DNA of 37,689 bases from Isoetes engelmannii (Eukaryota > Streptophyta > Lycopodiopsida > Isoetales > Isoetaceae). How positions within the stretch are numbered: the stretch's first letter is position 1; each line of letters opens with the position of its first letter. The position numbers and the translations under genes were made by a program. The stretch covers positions 1 to 37,689 of the forward strand of contig JAANSK020199984.1 of NCBI GenBank assembly GCA_011763485.2, read 5' to 3'. The notes beneath the pieces are model-generated. The model saw only the letters and a list, made by a program, of their open reading frames with translations, had not been told where the DNA came from and ran no database searches. This document shows, one piece after another, positions 1 through 10,100 of the stretch.

Positions 1-2223
1 ACCATGATCAACAGACCAACCAGAAACGAACTCCATTGCATTTGCTCTTCAGATCTCATCTTCCAGAATACATGCGACGCCTACCCTTCGTCAAATCTAC
101 GATGCTCGTTATCTACGTTATCGCAATCGTTTCTATTGTTGATTACTGGCCCTTGGATTATAGAAGATTCTATCCAATCTTTTAAATCTACAGGCAAGGT
201 TTTTTATCTCTGAAAAGCTCCTGCCCAACTCAATGGTGTAAAAGAACCACTAGCCACAGTATTTTTAAGATCTTGGAATAAATGAATTCAAACCAATGGT
301 CGAACTAAAAACTAAAACCACAAGCAAGTCTGCAAGAACCCTGGATAAACCTCCAAACCAGAGCTCCTGCAGATCCACCATCCTGCACAGAATGCACAGA
401 ATCCACAACGCCGCTCTCAGCGATGATAAAAATTCCATGTTCTAGAAATAACCATAAAAAACATCAAATATTGAAGGATTCGAACCTCGGCTTCACCAAA
501 TTGTAGATCGGCTACTTCTGACCAAATCGGCTTCTATCTGGACCACCGCCTTCCCCATCTGCGCCAAGAAAAGGACGAAGTCTGCAATCTTATACTCTCT
601 GCCATCTAAATGAAACCGCCTTACTATAGTTTCTTCGTTCTCCTGAAATTTTTGAAAGAAAAAACTCCTGTCCACAGCAGGCATGCCACGGTCAGCATTC
701 TACGATACATACCAAACTAAGAATCTTGCTCCCAACCTTCCATATTTACGCTTGAAACTGCTAAAAAAGAATCTTACTCCCAACCTTCCATTTATACACT
801 TAAAACTGCTAAAAGATGAATTGGGCATACTTGCACATTATACATGTTTCTATACAAATATGTCACCAAATCGAACAAAAACCATTGCCTCCCCCATATG
901 AAGATGTCATTTGGACAACATTATTGCAAAAACGTCCCCGTTTCAAGCAAAAACCATTACCTCACACATATGAAGATGTCAATTAGGCAACATTATTATG
1001 GTATAAAGAATTGAATATTTCAAGATAAAATGAGAAATCAATATACTGGCATACACATCATACGTTCATTGTAATCCTACTTGGAATATTTCTATGTATA
1101 AGTACAACCGGACTTGAAGTAGAAAGAGGAAGTATTGTTCAAAAACTTTCTTGTCTTCATAGAAACATGGGACTCAACACCAAAAGCAAAAGAAAATAAA
1201 AGTTAATCCTCAAGGTTCTTCATGTAGATCCAAATTCCCCTAGTAGATCCAATTTTCCAAATCTCTACCTGATATCATTGCCCATATACTTCTAAACTTG
1301 TTAAGATTACTGAATTGCCTTGTACTTTGAACGCTATGAACAGTATTTGTAATGAGCAAATCCTGAAGTCTGAAACTAAGGGTGGATTAGAGGGGGAAAT
1401 AAAGTTCCATTCTGAAATTTATTTGAATATTATGTAGAACTATTTGAGACATGAAGTAGCAATTCGGTAATACTGCTAACCTTTTCAGGAAAGATTGAGA
1501 AGAGTTGCCAGTTATTAGCAAAAACCACGCTCATCCAACTTCTCTCCACTCTCCAATTTTTTGTAGAGGATTTTCAAAAACAAATGCCTTGAGCGAAGAT
1601 CTTTTCCTGAAAACATAAAGCTTGACTTCTAAATGTAATTCCTATATGCATATTATTTATCTGGAATTAAACTTTCTTGATAGATTGGAGGACTTGAACC
1701 ATCATTAGTTTCTCCTTTATATTTCCACAAGCTGCTATTGTTACATAAAACACAAACATTCTGCAACAGCAATTCTGGCTGCTGTAGAGCAGATCTACAA
1801 TAGAGCAAAAAGAATGTTCATTTTACCATGTAGTCAAGTATTTAATCATCCACTTTAGGTCTTTTGGTATTTTCTAATAGCTACAAATTATCACTTTCTT
1901 TTGGTATTTTCTAATAGCTACAAATTATTACTTACTATATTCTTGCACAGTCATCAATTTATTAAGGTCCACGTTAAAGGGACTTACCTCAGAGTGAGCA
2001 TCTATGAATCTCTATAGCAAACTCCTTGAATGTTGCCACTATAACTCCTTTACTGAACGATATCCAAAACAGGTAAGATCTTGGACCTGCTTTGGGGGTA
2101 CATAGAAGATGAGGAATATACCATGTCGAGTACATGCTCCTCTTCCAGTGGAAATGTCACTATGTTCAAGACTATGCAATCTTCATCACCTGACTGTTGG
2201 ACTTTAGAGCTCTACAACCCATA
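1..2223. other. Spacer and 3' flank of the large minus-strand gene; no gene recognised
   Basis: AT-rich plant-like spacer. I recognise no conserved protein. A minus-strand open stretch of 63 codons at 493-684 is unlike anything I know and is probably chance. The stretch holds three diverged local duplications: about 48 bp at 719-766 and 768-815, about 50 bp at 876-925 and 948-997, and about 32 bp at 1860-1891 and 1898-1929. The part closest to 2223 should carry the 3' UTR of the minus-strand gene. Confidence 0.6.
1958..1963 (-). promoter_or_regulatory. Possible polyadenylation signal AATAAA of the large gene
   Basis: A perfect AATAAA lies on the minus strand about 260 bases downstream of the stop codon at 2226-2224, a normal plant 3' UTR distance. 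Plant poly(A) signals are loose and AATAAA is common by chance in AT-rich DNA, so this is tentative. Confidence 0.3.
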
Positions 2224-5200
2224 TCAGCCACATTGATAAGCGAACCGAGAAGATATATCCAGTTTACAATCAACACATGATGAGAAGCGTTTCTTGACCA
2301 GATTGAGAACTGTAAAAGACCCATAAAGACATGTATGAGTGGAAAATAACACATATCCACTCATGAGGTCCACTTGAAAATCAGTTGGAGACGAAGCTAA
2401 ATACAAACCATAGGAAACAACGCTTCTAAAGCTATTTGTTTTCATGGATGGGATTGGAACAATGGCTTCTCCAACCTTTGAGCTATTGAAAAAAATATAA
2501 CTCGTGCCACCTTCAAATTTAAACCTGGAGCTCTTGATGTTTGGCATTGACAGAACAAATGCTAAGTCTAATGCCATATCATTAATATTGTCATTTTGAA
2601 ATCTCTGAACAGAAATTGAATCTACATGGATCCTTGGCTTCTTTGAAGTGCTGATGAGGCAAAATATCATAATGCTGGAAAATGCAATTAAAACAAGGAC
2701 CGATAGAAAAACTAGCCAATATGTCCACGATTTTCCTTTCATGTCTAAGCTTCCAGTGCCTTCACTTGATTGATCATCTTCTCTTAGATCTCTTTCTTGA
2801 ACTTGAGAAAGCCTAGGAGAACCAACTGCACTCATATCATTCATAAAATCATCACCATAACCTTGTCCTTGCTCATGTTGCATCTCTAGCTTTACATAGG
2901 GTGAGGTGTTTACATCCTCTGCTGGAGAGATAAAACCATTCCAATTTCCTTGCTTAAAAAAACCAGGGCCATCATTATAGTAGTTAACCATATGATCATT
3001 GTCTTCCTTAATGTCTCCTATTGCTACATCATGTCCAGCTGAAACCAAATGATGATTGTCAGCTATTTCCAAACTGTAGATTCCTGAGCTATCAAACTCC
3101 TGAGTCTCTGCAGCATAGATATTTCTGTTGTCATCTGGTTCTAGCCAGGAGGATGACTCGTGGCAGCTGTTACTTAATTGCACAGGTGAAGCCCCTTCAC
3201 CGTATTCCAGCTCATCAGCTTGTGCCATAATGTTGCCTTCGCTCATCATTAATCCTGAAGTAGCTTGTGCCATATTGCTACCTTCGCTCACCATTAATCC
3301 TGATGTAACACTTTCTTCCTCCCCTTCCAAAACTGAGTAACCATGCTCAAGTGATGTATTGCCATATGACTGCAAACCGAGAACCTCTTCCTCCCCCACA
3401 TCGATTTGTTCCATGTTGCCACTTTCAATAGAGGATACTCCTGCTTTAGCACCTTTCTCCCATTCATGCGCTGCCAAAACTGAATCATCATGGTCATACA
3501 CCATATTGTCATGCGTATATATCCAGGAAGAGAAGTCATGAAGGTTCTCGTTTGTCTGCGCCAATGGTATCTCTTCGTCAGACCCAAGCACCTCGACTTG
3601 TGTCATGTTGTCACTTTCAGCTGCTTCAGTACCTGTCTCCCATGTATCATGTCCTGTCAAGGCTGAAGCATCATGATCATGTATTGTATTGTCATCTGAG
3701 TGTACATATGAGGCTGATTGTCCAGATAGAATTTCTTCATCCTTTTCCAGCTCATCAAATTGTGCCATGTTATCATTTTGATCAAAAAATACCTCTGCTT
3801 GGTCATCTTCTCCCTTCCACATATCATATCCAGATGGAATCTCTTCATTACTTCGTTCCTCCCCTTCCAAAACTGAGTAACCATGCTCAAGTGATGTATT
3901 GCCATATGACTGCACAGGTAAAACCTCTTCCGCCCCCACATCGATTTGTTCCATGTTGCCACTTTCAATAGAGGATACTCCTGCTTTAGCACCTTTCTCC
4001 CATTCATGCGCTGCCAAAACTGAGTCATCATGGTCATACACCATATTGTCATGCGTATATATCCAGGAAGAGAAATCATGAAGGTTCTCGTTCGTCTGCG
4101 CCAATGGTATCTCTTCATCAGACCCAAGCACCTCGACTTGTGTCATGTTGTCACTTTCAGCTGCTTCAGTACCTGTCTTCCATGTATCATGTCCTGTCAA
4201 GGCTGAAGCATCATGATCATGTATTGTATTGTCATCTGAGTGTACATATGAGGCTGATTGTCCAGATAGAATTTCTTCATCTCTTTCCAGCTCATCAAAT
4301 TGTGCCATGTTATCATTTTGATCAAAAAATACCTTTGCTTGGTCATCTTCTCCCTTCCACATATCATATCCAGATGGAATCTCTTCATCCCTTTCTAGCT
4401 CATCAAATTGTACCATGTTAACATTTTGATCGAAAAATACCTCTGCTTGGTCATCTTCTCCCTTCCACATCTCATATCCAGATGGAATCACTTCATCCCT
4501 TTCCAGCTCATCAAATTGTGCCATGTTATCATTTTGATCGAAAAGCACCTCTGCTTTGTCATCTTCTCCCCTCCACATGTCAAACCTAGATGGAATCTCT
4601 TCATCCCTTTGTGCCATCTTATCATTTTTCTGATTAAGGAATGCCTCTGCTTCGTCCTTCCACTTGTCACCCCCAGATAGAATCTCTTCATCCCTTTCCA
4701 TCTCATCAAATTGAGCCATCTCATCATTTTGATTAAAAAGTGCTTCTCCCTTCCACATGTCAAACCTAGATGGAACCTCTTCATCCCTTTGTGCCATCTT
4801 ATCATTTTTTTGATTAAGGAATACCTCTGCTTCGTCCTTCCACGTGTCACCCCCAGATAGAATCTCTTCATCCCTTTCCATCTCATCAAATTGAGCCATC
4901 TCATCATTTTGATTAAAAACTGCTTCTCCCTTCCACATGTCATCCCCGGATAGAATCTTTTCTTCCATTTCCCACTTGTGAGATTGTACCATGCTATCAT
5001 TTTGATTGAAATATACCTCTGCTTTGTCATCTTCTCCCTTCCACATGTCAACCCCTGTCAAGGGAGAAGCATATACATTGTTTATGTCCATACTGTAAAT
5101 TCCCGAGCCATCAATGCTGTGGGCATGGGATGGTTGTCTGATGTCGTGGTTGAGTAGTGTGTTGTCATCTGAGTGCATCCATGAGGAAAGCTCATGGAGG

Positions 5201-7104
5201 CTACTACTTTGTTGCATGCTCTTCTCCAGCTCGTCAAATTCTTCCCCCATGTTGTTTTCTTCGATGGGGATCAGTCCATGGTCTCCATCCCACATATAAT
5301 ATCCCATTCCTGGGCTTTCAATATCATGTACCCCTGAGAACTCGTGAAGGCTACTACTTGGCTGCAAATCATCCATCTCTAGCTCATCAATTTGTTTACT
5401 AGCAGGTGTCCTACATTCATATGTAGTTTCAAGTTCCTCTAATCCCCTAAGTATTCCTTCTTGTTCCAATTCCATATGTTCTGGCAGAAAGAACTTATGA
5501 ATGCCCTTACCCGTCTCCAGAGATGGGCCCTCTTCATCCATCTTCAGGTCATTGATTTGTGCCAGCTGATCATGTTCCATGTAAGCAGTTTGAAGGTCCC
5601 TTAATTTATTCGGTTGTAGCCCCATATACGATTCTCCATCCTGAATGCCCAAAGCTTCAGATGAAATCTGTGCTGCTTCTATTATTGCTAGTTGAGGCCG
5701 CCAAAATAAACTAGCACCAGGAACCTGCTTATGTGCACTTTTGTGTACTAACGCATTCCCCTCCTGCCGATTCAAGTATGGCACTCCAAGAGTTTTTGCC
5801 ATTTTGGATGCAGGTTTTGGTTTCTGTAATGTTACTCCAGAAGCAGGTGCTGGTCTCTGCAATGCTACTTCAGAAGATCTTCCAATACTACTATAAACAG
5901 GTGAGGGGAGCGGTATTACTCCAGGCGCCGGTGGCCTCTGTGATGCTACTCCAGAAGTTCTTCCTCTTCCAGGACCTGATGCTGCTCCAGGAGCTCTTCC
6001 CCTTCCAAGTAACAGTGGCCTCTGTGATGGTACTCCAGGAGATCTTCCCCTTCCAGGTAACAGTGGCCTCTGTGATGCTACTCCAGGAGGTCTTCCCCTT
6101 CCAGGTAACAGTGGCCTCTGTGATGCTACTCCAGGAGGTCTTCCCCTTATAGGAGAAGCAGGCGCTGGTCTCTGCAATGTTACTTCAGAAGATCTTCCAA
6201 TACTACCATAAACAGGTGAGGGGAGCGGTGTTACTCCAGGCGCCGGTGGCCTCTGTGATGCTATTTCAGAAGTTCTTCCCCTTCCAGGACCTGGTTTCTG
6301 CGATGTTACTTCAGAAGATCTTCCAATACTACCATAAACAGGTGAGGGGAGCGGTGTTACTCCAGGCGCCGGTGGCCTCTGTGATGCTATTTCAGAAGCT
6401 CTTCCCCTTCCAGGACCTGATGCTGCTCGAGGAGCTCTTCCCCTTCCAACTAACAGTGGCCTCTGTGATGGCACTCCAGGAGATCTTCCCCTTCCAGGTA
6501 ACAGTGGCCTCTGTGATGCTACTCCAGGAGGTCTTCCCCGTATAGGAGCTGATGCTGCTCCAGGAGCTCTTTCACTTCCAAGAGCTAATGACTTTTCAGG
6601 AAATCCTCCCATCACAGGTGGCGGTGGCCTCTGTGCTGCTAATCCAGGAGGTCTTCTAATTATAGGAGCTGATGCTGCTCCAGGAGCTCTTTCACTTCCA
6701 GAAGCTAATGCTGTTCCAGGAAATCCTGCCATCACAGGTGCCGGTAGCCTCTGTGAAGCTACTCCCGGGCCTCTTTCCATATCAGGTGCAGGTAATCTCT
6801 GTCGTGCCATTTCAGGAGCTTTAGGTGGTGGTCTTTGCAAAGCACGAACGGTTTTCATTCTAGGACCAAGTGATAGTCCCGGATCTCTAGCATTTGAATA
6901 TGGTGTCTGTCCTGTTCTCAAAGCAGGTGGAGCTCTGGTTGGCGCATCTGATGAGATCTGCCATGCTATTCCAGCTCTTCCCAATCTAGGAGCAGGCATA
7001 TCTGCATCATTCTGGCGAAAATTTAATCTGCCATCTGGTTGCTCAAGTGCATGCGTAAGTTCTTTCTTAAGCCTCTTCCTTTCATCTGAGACCTTCAAAT
7101 CTTT
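2224..7104 (-). CDS. Coding exon 3: GRGR/SQRP repeats, acidic Trp repeats, membrane helix and LEA_2-like domain
   Basis: Encodes residues 1095-2720 and the TGA stop at 2226-2224. Order: a short charged start (KDLKVSDERKRLKKEL); Arg/Pro-rich repeats built on PGRGR.PGVASQRPLL at about residues 1196-1533; a mixed spacer; acidic repeats built on DMWKGE...FDQNDNMAQFDELERDEE at about 1808-2041; two copies of a 180-residue block at about 1998-2357; a less repetitive acidic linker; the helix LVFLSVLVLIAFSSIMIFCL; then the LEA_2-like end. The first in-frame ATG is not needed, because the exon is entered by splicing at 7104. Charge flips from strongly basic to strongly acidic along the exon. Cys is nearly absent until the final domain, where CVDC and a terminal Cys could form disulfides. 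Confidence 0.8.
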   Translation of the reverse strand, partial: KDLKVSDERKRLKKELTHALEQPDGRLNFRQNDADMPAPRLGRAGIAWQISSDAPTRAPPALRTGQTPYSNARDPGLSLGPRMKTVRALQRPPPKAPEMARQRLPAPDMERGPGVASQRLPAPVMAGFPGTALASGSERAPGAASAPIIRRPPGLAAQRPPPPVMGGFPEKSLALGSERAPGAASAPIRGRPPGVASQRPLLPGRGRSPGVPSQRPLLVGRGRAPRAASGPGRGRASEIASQRPPAPGVTPLPSPVYGSIGRSSEVTSQKPGPGRGRTSEIASQRPPAPGVTPLPSPVYGSIGRSSEVTLQRPAPASPIRGRPPGVASQRPLLPGRGRPPGVASQRPLLPGRGRSPGVPSQRPLLLGRGRAPGAASGPGRGRTSGVASQRPPAPGVIPLPSPVYSSIGRSSEVALQRPAPASGVTLQKPKPASKMAKTLGVPYLNRQEGNALVHKSAHKQVPGASLFWRPQLAIIEAAQISSEALGIQDGESYMGLQPNKLRDLQTAYMEHDQLAQINDLKMDEEGPSLETGKGIHKFFLPEHMELEQEGILRGLEELETTYECRTPASKQIDELEMDDLQPSSSLHEFSGVHDIESPGMGYYMWDGDHGLIPIEENNMGEEFDELEKSMQQSSSLHELSSWMHSDDNTLLNHDIRQPSHAHSIDGSGIYSMDINNVYASPLTGVDMWKGEDDKAEVYFNQNDSMVQSHKWEMEEKILSGDDMWKGEAVFNQNDEMAQFDEMERDEEILSGGDTWKDEAEVFLNQKNDKMAQRDEEVPSRFDMWKGEALFNQNDEMAQFDEMERDEEILSGGDKWKDEAEAFLNQKNDKMAQRDEEIPSRFDMWRGEDDKAEVLFDQNDNMAQFDELERDEVIPSGYEMWKGEDDQAEVFFDQNVNMVQFDELERDEEIPSGYDMWKGEDDQAKVFFDQNDNMAQFDELERDEEILSGQSASYVHSDDNTIHDHDASALTGHDTWKTGTEAAESDNMTQVEVLGSDEEIPLAQTNENLHDFSSWIYTHDNMVYDHDDSVLAAHEWEKGAKAGVSSIESGNMEQIDVGAEEVLPVQSYGNTSLEHGYSVLEGEERSNEEIPSGYDMWKGEDDQAEVFFDQNDNMAQFDELEKDEEILSGQSASYVHSDDNTIHDHDASALTGHDTWETGTEAAESDNMTQVEVLGSDEEIPLAQTNENLHDFSSWIYTHDNMVYDHDDSVLAAHEWEKGAKAGVSSIESGNMEQIDVGEEEVLGLQSYGNTSLEHGYSVLEGEEESVTSGLMVSEGSNMAQATSGLMMSEGNIMAQADELEYGEGASPVQLSNSCHESSSWLEPDDNRNIYAAETQEFDSSGIYSLEIADNHHLVSAGHDVAIGDIKEDNDHMVNYYNDGPGFFKQGNWNGFISPAEDVNTSPYVKLEMQHEQGQGYGDDFMNDMSAVGSPRLSQVQERDLREDDQSSEGTGSLDMKGKSWTYWLVFLSVLVLIAFSSIMIFCLISTSKKPRIHVDSISVQRFQNDNINDMALDLAFVLSMPNIKSSRFKFEGGTSYIFFNSSKVGEAIVPIPSMKTNSFRSVVSYGLYLASSPTDFQVDLMSGYVLFSTHTCLYGSFTVLNLVKKRFSSCVDCKLDISSRFAYQCG

Positions 7105-10100
7105 CTGTAAGGGTGTAAAAGAGGCGTTATAAAAGAGACTGCTAAATGTCGTTCAATGTTACTTATGCAAAGTTGTGCATGAACTAACTGGATTAAAGTA
7201 TGGTTAGCAATCAAACAGTCTTTTCAATCTTCAGCTAATTCATTCTGTAGTTAAAAGTGGATGTAATGTATATTACAGATACATTAAGTTGCATGATCAG
7301 TTCTTAAGCCACATCATCAGTCACCTATAGCTCACTCATGGCTGGTTTTGGTGGCTTACATTTCATGCTCTTCTATCTCTTCATAATTATAGTAACATTT
7401 CTGGTGTTCCAAAGAACAGGTTGCAAAACTTACCTTGGACACAGGCCTGGTATAGCATTTGCAGTTGATAGGTTATTAGGGTTATTAGAGTCAGGCAGCA
7501 CCCTAAGCAAAGCCATTGGCAAACAGCAAAGAGAATATTGAAATATCTAAGAGATACAGTTGATGAATATATCAGATTATTTAAAAGATCATAACAATCA
7601 GATAGACATCCGCTGATTTTGCTCATAACAACAAAAGGAAGTCTACCACTCTCTCGAGCGAGGAGGTGCACTTACATGGAGAGCAACCTACAATTAGCCT
7701 CAACAACACTACTGAAGGTGAATTAAAAGCTACAAAGGACACAAGAGAATCTGTGGTTGATTCTTTTTTTAGATAGTTGATCCATCAGTTAAAGGTTGAT
7801 AACTCAGGTGCAAGCTGAATAAAGGTGCAACAGTTACAACGCATCTAGATACAAAAGTCTGCTTCAATAACAAATGTCTTCGTATGCCATAAACAATAGA
7901 TTAATGCAGAGTACATGAAGACTTCGTTTCCTAAAGATGGAGGTATCAGATAGAAACTAAATTTACATTGTTCCAGTTTTGCCTTGCCACGAGTTATCAA
8001 TAGAATAACCGATTTCCAAGCTTTGGTCCTTCCACTTGACTATTCGCACTTATATTATACATAGCATGAGTATGTTATGTTGAACGGAGCAGATATTCAA
8101 GCTGAGAGTGCTGTTAAATGTATGCAGAAGGTAAAAGAATTAAATGTGATTAATTTATGTACGTATACAGTTCCTCTATGAATGAAAAGAAAAGAGAGAA
8201 GCAAAACGCAGGTTATATTAATATGGAGGCTAAGATAATGATACTAGCCTAACTATGTTATACATCAGGCATATATAAAAGGCTTAGGGGGATGCTTCTC
8301 CATGTACTCTTTTTAGGTTAATTGACCTGAAATTTTCCCTCTATAATTTTCAAAAGTATTTCATAAACCAATCATGATCCAAAATAGAGCAAGAAATTGG
8401 TGAGTTACCTCCTCTTCCGAATCATACTTATCCTCTTCAAAAAACATATTTGCACCACCATCCCGCTTGTAAGACAATGCCCTGTGCAAGCGATCCGCTG
8501 CATTCTGGATCCTTTCGTTTGCCTGATGCATCTCCAAAGCTTGGTCTTTTAGCAAAGGTCTCTTCCTTTTCAGCTTTTCTTGGCTGGTATGATGGACATT
8601 AGACGGTGAAGAAACGCTCTGTCCTTCATCTCTCCCGGTGAACTCCCCTCTACGAACATATGAGGGTGAAGAAATGCTCTGCCCTTCATATCTCCTGGCA
8701 AACTCCTCTCGTTCTCCTGCTGCTTCTGAGATCTCATCATATTCATCCACGGTGGTATATCTTGTATTTGAATCTCTGTACTTCTTTTGCCCTGGAGAAT
8801 GGTTCACAAATGATGGTCCCTCTACCTCTGAGATCTCATCATATTCATCCACGGTGGTATATCTTGTATTTGAATCTCTGTACTTCTTTTGCCCTGGAGA
8901 ACGGTTCACAAATGATGGTCCCTCTGCCTCTGAGATTTCATCATATTCATCCGCGGTGGTATATCTTGTATTTGAATCTCTGTACTTCTTTTGCCCTGGA
9001 GAACGGTTCACAAATGATGGTCCCTCTGCCTCTGAGATCTCATCATATTCATCCACGGTAGTATATCTTGTATTTGAATCTCTGTACTTCTTTTGCCCTG
9101 GAGAATGGTTCACAAATGATGGTCCCTTTGGTAATGCTTGTCTCTTCCGTTTGTATGCCTGTTGATGAAGTTTCCCTGTTACTAATTTCATAAGCTGTGT
9201 ATTACATAAATAAGCCCTCTATTATCTAATCCAGGAACCTACATGAATTAAATTAGTTAAATTTGTTTGCAATAGCCACCATTAAAAAAGTTAGTACCCC
9301 CCAGAAGAAAGAAAAGAACACACATGCATGCAGCACACATATACACTTACAAAATTAAGTGGACTGCCTGTAGAAACCTTAGCTGCATTAAGAAATTTGA
9401 TCATATGATTGATAATTATCAACAATCAACATGTGACACCAAAAAAAATAGAAGATATGTACCTCTTCTGTTCGCCTCCCATGTGCAATTGAACCATCGA
9501 CCTCGCTTTCTACACCTGGCTCTAGATCTAGCATAAAGCTCCATTCCTGACCTCGCTCGCGCGAAACAAGACCATTCACACGGAGTGCCTTGGGTAATGC
9601 GAAATTTGGGAAGGATGCTGCTTGGCTGCTACTTTCACTGGCATTTGGCCATCTTGAATCTCTGTCTGCCTGCAACCTGTTGAACCTTTCTAATAATGGA
9701 CTCCCAACACTCGGAGATCTTTCATCCTGAAGAGAGACTGTACCATCAAGTTGTACTTGAACTAGTGATTCTTCAGGAGCTGTTCCTTGTGGCATCTGAG
9801 TCGATAAACTTGTTTCAGCAGGAGTTCGGACTTGCAGAGATGGTGAAACTGTTTGACCCCGTCTATTTCCTGTCCCTTGATCAAATGACTGCAGAGTACC
9901 TACACTATCAGGTTGAGATGTCGTCATGTAATTTGGCGGTGGCTGAGGATTGTTTCCATAAAGTGGTTGAAGCTGTTGACCAGTAACTGGTACTCCATTA
10001 ACTACAAATGGTGAGGGTGCAAAACCTCCTTGAGTTTGTCCTGGATAGGGAGGCTGAAAGGATTGTCCTAGTGTTGGTGAAAAATTATTTACAACTGTAG

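Noticed and set aside
477-491. GGTTCGAATCC on the minus strand, like a tRNA T-loop
   Set aside because: The supporting T-stem does not pair well, and no acceptor stem or anticodon arm can be drawn around it.
5733-6545. Long plus-strand open stretches with LLQ/FPFQ repeats opposite the GRGR repeats
   Set aside because: Mirror of the minus-strand coding repeats; same cause, no independent support.
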